Positions 1 to 7,503 of a stretch of 64,000 nt of DNA are shown in pieces. The notes under the pieces are model-generated. The model was not told the origin of the DNA, made no database searches, and saw nothing but the letters and a program-made list of their open reading frames with translations. The DNA is taken from the NCBI GenBank assembly GCA_028284905.1, contig JANQQU010000052.1, positions 1 to 64,000 on the forward strand, in the 5' to 3' direction. Numbering within the stretch: position 1 is the stretch's first letter; every line of letters starts with the position of its first letter. Source of the stretch: Calditrichia bacterium (GTDB taxonomy: Bacteria; Calditrichota; Calditrichia; RBG-13-44-9; J075). Made by a program: the position numbers and the translations under genes.

Positions 1-22
1 TGAGCAGTTTACACAAGAATTT

Positions 23-103
23 GCAGTGGCAGTGGCAGTGGCAGTGGCAGTGGCAGTGGCAGTGGCAGTGGCAGTGGCAGTGGCAGTGGCAGTGGCAGTG
101 GCA
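23..103. repeat. (GTGGCA)n hexanucleotide tandem repeat
   Basis: About thirteen uninterrupted copies of the 6-bp unit GTGGCA lie about 145 bp before the sulfotransferase start codon. In one frame the tract encodes alternating Ala-Val, but nothing else suggests that frame is a gene. Because the unit is a multiple of three, copy changes would not shift a frame; they could change spacing in the leader. Confidence 0.95.
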
Positions 104-207
104 ATAAAAAAATTCAACCCTCGTTCCAAAACTGGAATTTTTCCGAAAGAATCACTCTGTGGGGGAACGAGAAGTGCCCCGGAAGCCGGGAAGGGAACGA
201 GTAATAA

Positions 208-245
208 CTTTGAACTCTGAACATTGAACTTTGAACTTTGAGAAA
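208..245. repeat. TTTGAACTCTGAAC-family dispersed repeat
   Basis: Degenerate direct repeats of ACTTTGAACTCTGAAC immediately precede the sulfotransferase gene. The same words recur at 21254-21320 and 48259-48359. The preceding bases (a GGGAACGAG word) also resemble the middle of the 48.3 kb copy, so the whole of 150-245 may be one element of that family. Confidence 0.8.
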
Positions 246-247
246 CT

Positions 248-1252
248 ATGCCAACCTCTCTAAAATCATTTAACGAGCAGCGCCGGGAAGGCTATCACAA
301 GGATACACAGGAAGAAGATTTTCTCCTGGAAATGAACCGTGTGTTACAAGCGCGGGAGCAGGCGCTGTATCGGGATTACCCGATTGATCACCCATTCATA
401 TTTGTCTTTGGCCCACCCCGCTCCGGCACAACGTTGATTAGCCAGGTGCTTGCATCTTCACTGGATTGCGGGTATATCAACAACCTGGCGGCCCGCTTCT
501 GGCTGGCGCCGGTGCATGGTATCCGTCTGGCAAAACAGGTTTTGAAAGATCAACCGGGAGAGATTTCTTTTCAGTCTCATTATGCCAGCACCAGGGGTTT
601 GTCGGACATTCACGAATATGGCTATTTCTGGCGACATCTGCTCCAAAAAGAAACCATGGAAGATGTTACCAAATCCGCCGAACGAGAAGCAGATATCGAC
701 TGGCAGATGGTGCGGCTCACCCTGGCGAATATGCAACACGAATTTCAACTCCCGATGGTCTTTAAAAATATTTTTGGCGCCTATCATCTAAAAAAGATGC
801 AGGAAACGCTCGGCAAGGTGCTCTATGTTTACATCGAACGGGATCCGCTGGACAGTGCAATCTCTATTCTGGAAGCTCGCAAAAAACATTATGATGATTT
901 GAATAACTGGTGGAGTTATACGCCAGTCGAATATGATCGCATTAAGGATGCCGACTACTGGACGCAGATTGCCGGACAGGTCTTTTTCCTGCAACGCTAT
1001 TACCGGCAACAGATTGCATCTTTTTGTGCAGATAACAGCTTGATTGTTCAGTATCGGGATTTTTGTCAATCCCCGGGAAAAGTGCTGGCTTCGCTGGCCG
1101 ACACCTCCCGAAATAAATATCAATATGAGCTAAAAATCACCACGCCAGCGCCGGCCCAATTTCCCTTTCGGGAGTATGATCAAAATGACGAGATCAAATC
1201 CCGATTCCAGCAAATATTTGATAAACTAGCGAAAGAATATGAGCAAGAATAA
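248..1252 (+). CDS. PAPS-dependent sulfotransferase family protein
   Basis: The 334-residue protein carries the two sulfotransferase signatures for 3'-phosphoadenylylsulfate: the P-loop-like FGPPRSGTT at residues 54-62 and the 3'-phosphate motif RDPLDSAIS at 198-206. Members transfer sulfate from PAPS to sugar, lipid or protein acceptors. The acceptor cannot be read from sequence. Its stop overlaps the start of the WbqC-like gene by 14 bases and a glycosyltransferase follows, so a cell-surface glycan is the likely target. No signal peptide is seen, consistent with a cytoplasmic enzyme. The ribosome site is weak; the ATG is chosen because it directly follows the leader repeats. Family sure, substrate unknown. 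Confidence 0.85.
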   Translation: MPTSLKSFNEQRREGYHKDTQEEDFLLEMNRVLQAREQALYRDYPIDHPFIFVFGPPRSGTTLISQVLASSLDCGYINNLAARFWLAPVHGIRLAKQVLKDQPGEISFQSHYASTRGLSDIHEYGYFWRHLLQKETMEDVTKSAEREADIDWQMVRLTLANMQHEFQLPMVFKNIFGAYHLKKMQETLGKVLYVYIERDPLDSAISILEARKKHYDDLNNWWSYTPVEYDRIKDADYWTQIAGQVFFLQRYYRQQIASFCADNSLIVQYRDFCQSPGKVLASLADTSRNKYQYELKITTPAPAQFPFREYDQNDEIKSRFQQIFDKLAKEYEQE

Positions 1253-1970
1253 GCGTACCGTTGCCATCCATCAACCGAACTATTTGCCCTGGATCGGCTA
1301 TTTCTACAAAATGATCAACTGCGATATTTTTGTATACCTGGATGCCGTTCAGTATCCACGGGGGCAAAGCTTTGCTGCCCGCAATCGCATCAAGAATCCC
1401 AATGGCGCGAGCTACTTAACGATTCCCACCCAAGTACCGCATGGCCGAAAAGGGAAAGCGACTTATCTGGAGATTAAGTTTGCGGACGAGCGCTGGCGGG
1501 AAAAACATTTAAAGAGCATCACCCTTAATTACAAAAAGGCACCCTATTTTCAGGAAGTTTTTGATCTGCTTCAACCACATCTTGAAAAGCATTCTCAGTT
1601 GGTCGATCTGAACATCGCCCTGATTGAGGCGATTGCTGACTATCTGGAAATTCCTTACAAAACGGTGCGACTCTCCGAACTGTTACCAAATTTCCGGCAA
1701 AAATCGGAATTAATTGTGGATATCTGCCAGGCATTAGATGCGAACACCTATCTTTCCGGCGACGGTGGCGGGAAGAATTATAACGACGGCGATTTGTTGG
1801 CCGAGCAGGGCATAACCCTGACTTATGCGAAATTCGAACATCCGGAGTATCCGCAACTCTGGAAAACATTTGAATCTCATCTGTCAATTATCGACGCTTT
1901 GTTTAATTGTGGCCGAGATACCCGTAATTTCCTTTTACAAGCACCAGAAATAAAAGAGACATCTGTTTAA
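1239..1970 (+). CDS. WbqC-like family protein
   Basis: This 243-residue protein begins with the WbqC-family hallmark HQPNYLPW (residues 11-18), followed by a conserved segment with Asp-Ala-Val-Gln and a Gly-Gly-Gly-Lys-Asn-Tyr stretch near residue 175. WbqC-like proteins occur in O-antigen and other polysaccharide loci; their exact reaction is poorly defined, and some act in formation of modified amino sugars. Overlap with the sulfotransferase gene and the glycosyltransferase just downstream make a three-gene surface-sugar operon likely. The family call is firm and the function is inferred only from context. Confidence 0.85.
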   Translation: MSKNKRTVAIHQPNYLPWIGYFYKMINCDIFVYLDAVQYPRGQSFAARNRIKNPNGASYLTIPTQVPHGRKGKATYLEIKFADERWREKHLKSITLNYKKAPYFQEVFDLLQPHLEKHSQLVDLNIALIEAIADYLEIPYKTVRLSELLPNFRQKSELIVDICQALDANTYLSGDGGGKNYNDGDLLAEQGITLTYAKFEHPEYPQLWKTFESHLSIIDALFNCGRDTRNFLLQAPEIKETSV

Positions 1971-1999
1971 CCAGTATCCTACGAAATCTTGATTTACCT

Positions 2000-3289
2000 A
2001 TGAAAAAAGTGCTTATCGTTACCTATTACTGGCCGCCGGCCGGCGGACCGGGCATTCAGCGCGTGATTAAAATTGTCAAGCGATTACCGACATTGGGCTG
2101 GCAGCCGGTCATTCTTACCGTTGCGGATGGCGATTATCCTGCCCTCGATCATGGATTGGAGAAGGAATTGCCACCGGAGTGCATTGTCTACAAAACTGAT
2201 ATTATTGAGCCCTATAACCTCTATCGTAAGCTTACCGGTAAAAAGAAGGATGAGAAAATTCCCACCTTTGTTTTGAATCCGCAAAAGAGTGATAGCCCGA
2301 AGGAAAAAATCGCCAAGTGGATTCGCGCCAAGCTGTTCATTCCCGATGCCCGGATCGGCTGGATCCCTTACGCAGTAAAAGCCGGGAAAAAGATTGTCTG
2401 TGATGAAAAAATCGACGTCATCTTTTCCACTTCCCCGCCGCAAACAGTGCAGCTGATTGCCAAGAAAATTGCCAGAAAAACCGGCGCCAAATGGGTAGCG
2501 GATTTCCGCGATCCCTGGACGGAAGCCTTTTGGGTGGCGGAGCTGCAGGAAGATGGCCTGGTAAAGCGAATTAATACCCGAATGGAGCGTTCCGTTCTGA
2601 GTCAGGCAAATGCCGTCACGACCGTTACGAAAGGCATCACCGAAATTTTTGCAGAAAAAGCGCCGAATAATTATCAGGTCATTCAAAACGGCTTCGAGTC
2701 TGTCAACACCGAGAAAATTCTCACCGACCGTTTCATGATCCTCTTTTTCGGCCATCTGAACAAATATCAACACTGGGCGCCGCTGTTTAAAGCAATTGAA
2801 ATGCTTCCTTCCGAAATGGCGGGAAAAATTGACGTTGTATTTATCGGGAAAGTTTTCGATGGTTTTCAGGCAGCTGCCGCAGATTATCCACGAGTTAATC
2901 TGCAGGTCATTCCTTATAAGCCATATGATGAAATGATGGAATACTCCCGTCAAACCAGCCTGCTGTTTCGACCGTTGGCACAAATGAGCTATGCGCATCA
3001 AAGTATCGGGGCGAAAACCTACGATTACCTGGCGTTGCGTAAACCAATTTTAGCTGTGGGGCCAAAGAACAGCCTGGTCGAATCTGTGCTGGAGGAGACG
3101 GATAGCGGGAAAAACTTCTCGCCGGATGAATCTGAGCAAATAGCCGCTTTTATTACGGCACAATTTAAAATCTGGGAAAAAGAGGGTCATCTTTTATTAC
3201 CAGATCATCAGCGGCTGGATCCATATCGCAGCGCCTCAAATGTCGAGAAGCTGGTCATGCTTTTTGAATCAGTACGACGGGAAGAATAA
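2000..3289 (+). CDS. Glycosyltransferase, GT4-like (group 1)
   Basis: The 429-residue protein starts with a Rossmann strand and the YYWPPAGGPGIQR loop (about residues 9-21) seen in GT4-type glycosyltransferases. A C-terminal nucleotide-sugar half contains FFGHLNKYQHW and a Tyr-Asp-Tyr-Leu-Ala-Leu-Arg-Lys-Pro segment. It should transfer a sugar from an activated donor onto a growing glycan on the cytoplasmic face of the membrane. It lies 29 bases after the WbqC-like gene on the same strand. Donor and acceptor cannot be told. It ends convergently with the response-regulator gene. Confidence 0.85.
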   Translation: MKKVLIVTYYWPPAGGPGIQRVIKIVKRLPTLGWQPVILTVADGDYPALDHGLEKELPPECIVYKTDIIEPYNLYRKLTGKKKDEKIPTFVLNPQKSDSPKEKIAKWIRAKLFIPDARIGWIPYAVKAGKKIVCDEKIDVIFSTSPPQTVQLIAKKIARKTGAKWVADFRDPWTEAFWVAELQEDGLVKRINTRMERSVLSQANAVTTVTKGITEIFAEKAPNNYQVIQNGFESVNTEKILTDRFMILFFGHLNKYQHWAPLFKAIEMLPSEMAGKIDVVFIGKVFDGFQAAAADYPRVNLQVIPYKPYDEMMEYSRQTSLLFRPLAQMSYAHQSIGAKTYDYLALRKPILAVGPKNSLVESVLEETDSGKNFSPDESEQIAAFITAQFKIWEKEGHLLLPDHQRLDPYRSASNVEKLVMLFESVRREE

Positions 3290-3327
3290 GGGAAAAGGTT
3301 AAGCGGAGCTGGTGGCAGGAAACCTTC

Positions 3328-3744
3328 TCAGGTGTCAGAGGCATCTGATCTGCCAGGTAAGTTCAGAATCATTTTCACTTTTTTAATCAATTCCTTTTCA
3401 TCAAAGGGCTTATCCATATACCCTGCACAACCATTTTTCATTATCGTGGTTTTTAGCTTTCTGTTCCCATACTCGGTAATCACTAAAACGGGAATTTGAT
3501 AATGCAAGCGCTTCAGATGTTCGATCAATGCCATTCCATCGGTATGGGGCATGCGAATATCTGTAATGACCAGGTCAACCTGCTGACCATTATTTCGCAT
3601 TGTCAGCAGGCGATCCAGCGCTTCCCAACCATTGCCTGCCTGGCTCACTCTATAACCTGCCGCTTCCAGTAAGAAGGCTAATGAAAAACGCATATTTTTT
3701 TCATCATCGACCAGCAGGATATGTTTTGTTTGTGTTTCCGTCAT
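3328..3744 (-). CDS. Single-domain response regulator
   Basis: The protein is a 138-residue receiver domain only: acidic pocket D13-D14, phospho-acceptor D62 in TDIRMP, T90, and K112 in DKPF. There is no output domain, so it should act through protein contact, like CheY or Spo0F-type relays. Its start codon overlaps the stop of the CBS-domain gene by four bases, so the two are translationally coupled and share the sigma-54 promoter upstream. No dedicated kinase lies beside it; the PAS kinase near 42-43 kb is one possible partner. Confidence 0.88.
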   Translation of the reverse strand: MTETQTKHILLVDDEKNMRFSLAFLLEAAGYRVSQAGNGWEALDRLLTMRNNGQQVDLVITDIRMPHTDGMALIEHLKRLHYQIPVLVITEYGNRKLKTTIMKNGCAGYMDKPFDEKELIKKVKMILNLPGRSDASDT

Positions 3745-4229
3745 TTCATTTCTTTTTTAGCTAAAATTAAGTTCAGTAAATCCAGCGCGGTTACGATGCC
3801 GGTCAACTTTTCGTCTTTTGTAATCATAATGCGATGGATGCGTCCGCGGATCATCATATCCGCAATGTCTGTTGCTGGTGTTTCCTCTTCTGCATTAAAG
3901 ACCATTGGCGTCATAATATTTTCCACCAGAATATCTCTCTCATGTTCAAATCGAAAAGATTCGGCATCAGACGGTCCATATTCATGTGCCAGCAAGTCTT
4001 CATAAAATACATGTTTGGCATCTTTGTAAGGTTCTTTTAAGGGAATAATATCATGCCGAACAATATCCGTCATCGATACGACGCCAACCAGCTTCCCTTC
4101 CGGCGAGAGCACCGGCGCACCGGAAATTGCGTTCTCAATTAAGAACTCTGCAAGATGATCAAGCGGCCAATCCGACTTGACTGTCAGAACATCTTTTGTC
4201 ATCACTTCCCTGGCGACTTTGCTTTCCAT
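3741..4229 (-). CDS. CBS-domain pair protein
   Basis: Two CBS motifs are visible in 162 residues: one around the MTKDVLTV start with SGAPVL and GVVSMTDI, the second around ENIMTPMVF with GRIHRIMI and GIVTALDL, separated by an insert of about 40 residues. Such pairs bind adenine nucleotides (ATP, AMP or SAM) and sense energy state. The ATG is chosen because the ribosome site GGAGG sits about six bases before it; a longer reading from 4250 would start upstream of that site. A sigma-54-type promoter lies about 66 bases upstream of the start codon. It is co-transcribed with the response regulator. Confidence 0.88.
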   Translation of the reverse strand: MESKVAREVMTKDVLTVKSDWPLDHLAEFLIENAISGAPVLSPEGKLVGVVSMTDIVRHDIIPLKEPYKDAKHVFYEDLLAHEYGPSDAESFRFEHERDILVENIMTPMVFNAEEETPATDIADMMIRGRIHRIMITKDEKLTGIVTALDLLNLILAKKEMK

Positions 4230-4294
4230 AACTTTACCTCCGGTTATCAATCATTGAATAAAACAACTTTAGGTGGCTTTTCGGTAGTAGAGAA

Positions 4295-4311
4295 AGCAAG
4301 AACCTTACCAA
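4295..4311 (-). promoter_or_regulatory. Sigma-54 promoter of the CBS/response-regulator operon
   Basis: On the minus strand the bases read TTGGTAAGGTTCTTGCT: a -24 GG and a -12 GC with canonical spacing. Four of the other five strong sites in the window share TTGG plus an A-G spacer start. Transcription would begin shortly before the CBS start codon. Confidence 0.75.
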
Positions 4312-4354
4312 CAGTTTAACCTCATTATTTTCAGTGCTTTATTGTCCGAACATC

Positions 4355-4472
4355 ATTTATTTTTATTTGCCACCTGTAGTTAAAACAATCGCCACCACTT
4401 ATTGTTAATTCAATATAAAACAATTACATACAACAAATTCAAATTTGCTCTTTTTCGACGGCAACGTGGCAC
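4355..4472. promoter_or_regulatory. Cluster of TGCCAC-type words (putative enhancer sites)
   Basis: Three related words lie upstream of the sigma-54 promoter: TGCCACC at 4368-4374, CGCCACCA at 4390-4397, and the inverted GTGGCAC at 4466-4472. They are about 60-160 bases upstream of the -24 element, the usual position for an enhancer-binding activator. The same words recur upstream of the other strong sigma-54 promoters. The last site touches the 3' end region of ccoH. Binding is inferred. Confidence 0.5.
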
Positions 4473-4487
4473 CCTTCTGGAAAACGG

Positions 4488-4946
4488 TTATTGAATCGAC
4501 CAAACTTCTTCCTGAAAGTATTGCCCCTCCGGTGTATCCCAATGGATCTGGCTCTTCCAAAGTCCTTTCCCCAGCTCGGCGGTAGCGAATCGCTGTTTGC
4601 CATTTTCATCCAACGCTAATGACATCCGAATATCCCTACTTGCATCGGACGGGCGCAGGAAAGCAATTGTTCCTTTTAATTCTCCGCTATTCGTCGAGGT
4701 GGGAAACTCGATCTCCAGGTAACCATCCTGCATATTGTAATGCCAGGCAGGTTTTTCTGCCAGGTTTTTAGTTTGGGCAATGCGATCGAGTTGATCCTGA
4801 TAATTCAAGGCGTCATGATAATAAGTTTCGCTGACCAGATTTACCGGCACTGTTCGGGAAAAGAACAGGAATGTTATCAAAAAGCTAACAAACCCGAAGA
4901 GGACAAGGCTAATACCGATTGGCCAATATAATTCTTTGCGTATCAT
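4488..4946 (-). CDS. ccoH: FixH/CcoH-like cbb3 oxidase assembly protein
   Basis: The 152-residue protein has one N-terminal membrane helix (about residues 9-30) followed by a periplasmic domain with the FixH-typical SETYYHDALNYQ segment and a beta-rich C-terminus. FixH/CcoH helps assemble or stabilise cbb3 cytochrome oxidase. It is the last gene of the leftward cco operon, after ccoG, which is the usual order in Bacteroidota-type clusters. An 81-base gap separates it from ccoG. Confidence 0.82.
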   Translation of the reverse strand: MIRKELYWPIGISLVLFGFVSFLITFLFFSRTVPVNLVSETYYHDALNYQDQLDRIAQTKNLAEKPAWHYNMQDGYLEIEFPTSTNSGELKGTIAFLRPSDASRDIRMSLALDENGKQRFATAELGKGLWKSQIHWDTPEGQYFQEEVWSIQ

Positions 4947-5027
4947 TTTTTCTCCAATTTCTAGGTAATTAGGGATTAGGCTGAAGGCTGATATATACCG
5001 CCTAACTGCCCTTAGTCTAAGGCCTAC

Positions 5028-6449
5028 TTACTGTAAAGCTGTCGGTCCGGCAAAAGATGTCTCGACAGTTTCCAAAATTTCTTCACCATTTAGCACTTCT
5101 ATAACAACAATGGTTTTAACGCCATCGAGCAATTCCGGGCGAATCTGGACAAATAATGCCGATTCCGCCAAACCGTCTGGTGAGACATTCAGCTCATTAC
5201 CGCTTACCAGTTTGACTTTTCCGCGAGGCGATTTTAGTGCAAATCTAATCGTTCTGGGATCGAATGATTTATTAACAATTTTCACATTATAGAGATTCTG
5301 AATAGTGCCATCTTCCAGCGTTTGATATAAAACGCCCGGTGTGCGCAAGATGCTTGTTTCTACCGGCACACGATTGGTCAGCAAAAAGACAAAAAGGCTA
5401 AGCAGCAAAGTTAATACAACGCTGTAACCGATGACGCGTGGTGTAAACCGTAGTTTGGCACCATCAAGAATTCCCTGGTAAGAAGAATAACGAATCAGCC
5501 CTTTCGGCTTCTTTATTTTCTCCATTACCGAATCACAGGCATCGATACAGGCAGTGCAGTTTACACATTCCAGTTGGGTACCATTGCGAATGTCGATGCC
5601 GGTAGGGCAAACCTGCACACAAAGGTGGCAATCGACACAATCCCCGGTTTCCACCAGTGGCTGCGGGGCTCTTTTACGCAATTTTCCGCGGGGCTCACCA
5701 CGTTTGAAGTCATAGGAAACCACAATGGAACTCTGGTCCAGCAAAACCCCCTGCAGGCGACCATAAGGACAAACGATCACACAGGCTTGCTCACGAAACC
5801 AGGAGAAAACGCCATAGAATAACGTACTAAAAACAATCATCGCAGTGAGGCCGGCAATGTGCTGTGAAGGTGGATCAGTGACGATTTTTACCAGTTCATC
5901 AATACCGATGATGTATGCTAAGAATGTATTTCCGATGAGGAAAGACAGGGCATAAAAGATGACCTGTTTGGACACCTTCTTGGTAATTTTATTCATCGTC
6001 CAGGGCGCTTTGTTCAAGGCACGCTGCTGGCGGGCATCGCCTTCAATCCAGTATTCTATTTTCCGGAAAACCATCTCCATAAAAATAGTTTGCGGACAGG
6101 CCCAGCCGCACCAAACGCGCCCAAACACAACGGTAAACAAAATAATGAAGACGATAAAAGTTAACACCGCCAAAGCGAACAGATGAAAATCCTGCGGCCA
6201 AAACGCCAATCCAAACAGAATAAATTTGCGCTCGATGACGTTTAGTAAAATCATCGGCTGACCGTTAATCTTCATCAGTGGCGCACCAAAGAGGAAGATT
6301 AGCAGGACGATGCTGACGATTGTCCGGGCGTCATAAAATTTCCCGGCGGGCTTTTTTGGATAAATCCAGTTCCGCGCACCGGATTCATTTACTGTGGCAA
6401 TATGATCGCGGTATGATTCGGTATCTTTTTTTACTTCCGGAGCATTCAT
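5028..6449 (-). CDS. ccoG: CcoG/FixG/RdxA polyferredoxin, cbb3 oxidase accessory protein
   Basis: The 473-residue membrane iron-sulfur protein shows hydrophobic segments near residues 43-58, 88-112, 165-183 and 330-350. Cys-rich CGWACP lies at 114-119, CVIVCP at 223-228, and two ferredoxin-type clusters are present: C271/C274/C277/C281 and C295/C298/C301/C305. A periplasmic Ig-like C-terminal domain follows the last helix. CcoG is known to act in Cu(II) reduction and copper delivery to cbb3 oxidase. Its position between ccoP and ccoH fits. Confidence 0.93.
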   Translation of the reverse strand: MNAPEVKKDTESYRDHIATVNESGARNWIYPKKPAGKFYDARTIVSIVLLIFLFGAPLMKINGQPMILLNVIERKFILFGLAFWPQDFHLFALAVLTFIVFIILFTVVFGRVWCGWACPQTIFMEMVFRKIEYWIEGDARQQRALNKAPWTMNKITKKVSKQVIFYALSFLIGNTFLAYIIGIDELVKIVTDPPSQHIAGLTAMIVFSTLFYGVFSWFREQACVIVCPYGRLQGVLLDQSSIVVSYDFKRGEPRGKLRKRAPQPLVETGDCVDCHLCVQVCPTGIDIRNGTQLECVNCTACIDACDSVMEKIKKPKGLIRYSSYQGILDGAKLRFTPRVIGYSVVLTLLLSLFVFLLTNRVPVETSILRTPGVLYQTLEDGTIQNLYNVKIVNKSFDPRTIRFALKSPRGKVKLVSGNELNVSPDGLAESALFVQIRPELLDGVKTIVVIEVLNGEEILETVETSFAGPTALQ

Positions 6450-6498
6450 GATAAAATCCGTAATTCTTCTATGATGAAAAAATCATTTAGTAAATTCT

Positions 6499-6585
6499 GT
6501 CATCGCGAGGAGTGCAACGACGAAGCGATCTCATGCGATACAAAAAACCAGAGATTGCTTCGGCCAAAAACGCCTCGCAATGACA
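6499..6585. repeat. GTCATCGCGAGGAG dispersed palindromic repeat
   Basis: An 87-bp imperfect palindrome begins TGTCATCGCGAGGAG and ends CTCGCAATGACA, with AGCGATCTC/GAGATTGCT inner arms. A second copy sits at 50652-50745. This type of mobile-looking intergenic repeat is widespread in bacteria. Here it lies inside the cco operon between ccoG and ccoP. Confidence 0.85.
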
Positions 6586-6594
6586 TATTAGTTT

Positions 6595-7182
6595 TTACCC
6601 ACCAACTTTTTCGCCTTCCGGCGCTTTTGGGTTGGGTGGATTAGTGCCTTGCAGACTAAGGATATAGCTGGAGACCTGCTTGATCTGCAATGGATTGAGC
6701 ACTGGTTTCCAGGAAATCATCCCTTTTGCCGGTACACCGACATTAATGGTGTTGACGATATCCTTCATTGTACCGCCGTGAACCCAGTATTCGTCAGTCA
6801 TGTTCGGTCCGACGGTACCTTCACCATGAACACCGTGGCAGGGCATACAGTGGGTCATATAAACTTCTTTCCCACTGGCGAGATTGGCATCGTCTGTAAA
6901 CGCTTCCATGGGAATCGCCACCGGCGCCGTGCCACCTTCGGCAACCTCCGGGGATGTTTCCCCGCCGCCATAACGGACTTCCGCGGCACGCATTTCACTT
7001 CGATACTCAGCCTCCTGCAGCTCACCCCAGCCAAGCACGTGGTAGTAAGCCATGTAACCGACACTGTAAATAATAGTAAAATAAAAAAGATAGAGCCACC
7101 AGGGAGGCAGATCATTATCCAGCTCCTGAATGCCGTCATAATCATGCTCTAACAACTCATCTTTCACTTTTTGTCTTGCCAT
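6595..7182 (-). CDS. ccoP: cbb3 oxidase subunit CcoP, mono-haem form
   Basis: The 195-residue protein has an N-terminal CcoP_N segment with Pro-Pro-Trp-Trp-Leu then a membrane helix (about 29-48), a Gly-rich linker, and a single cytochrome c domain with haem motif CMPCH at 112-116 and probable ligand Met155 (GMISW). CcoP passes electrons to the oxidase core. Proteobacterial CcoP is about 300 residues with two haems; this short one-haem version is typical of Bacteroidota-like cbb3 oxidases. It follows ccoQ in the operon. Confidence 0.92.
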   Translation of the reverse strand: MARQKVKDELLEHDYDGIQELDNDLPPWWLYLFYFTIIYSVGYMAYYHVLGWGELQEAEYRSEMRAAEVRYGGGETSPEVAEGGTAPVAIPMEAFTDDANLASGKEVYMTHCMPCHGVHGEGTVGPNMTDEYWVHGGTMKDIVNTINVGVPAKGMISWKPVLNPLQIKQVSSYILSLQGTNPPNPKAPEGEKVGG

Positions 7183-7231
7183 GATTGCTTCTCCGTATCA
7201 TTAAATTTTTTATCTACAAGTTGGCCGCGAA

Positions 7232-7417
7232 CTAGTGCGCGGTCTTATTTCCGTTCTGGGTATCACTTAAAGGGATATTGGCCATCTCATCGACCGTGCC
7301 TTTATCCAGGCGGATCGTCCAAACCAGCACAATGGTAAAGATGGTCATGAAAATGAGAATGGCAATAATCGGCCAGATTTCTACCCCGTTGATGCTTTCC
7401 AAAATTGCTCGATACAT
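7232..7417 (-). CDS. ccoQ: CcoQ-like small cbb3 oxidase subunit
   Basis: This 61-residue protein has one membrane helix (about residues 14-34, Trp-Pro-Ile-Ile then hydrophobic) and a short charged tail with LDKGTVDEMA. Size, topology and position between ccoNO and ccoP identify it as the CcoQ/FixQ-type small subunit, which stabilises the complex. Sequence conservation in this family is low, so the call rests mostly on context. Confidence 0.8.
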   Translation of the reverse strand: MYRAILESINGVEIWPIIAILIFMTIFTIVLVWTIRLDKGTVDEMANIPLSDTQNGNKTAH

Positions 7418-7503
7418 AATGTCGTCTCTTTCTATTTTGAACTTTTAATCCATCACATCATCCGCCCGCCGCGGCAATTGCAACGGGCAGACTGGCGTAG
7501 AAA

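Noticed and set aside
26-220. Small reading frame encoding an alternating Ala-Val tract
   Set aside because: It is the translated GTGGCA tandem repeat, starts with GTG inside the tract, and has no ribosome site or family resemblance.
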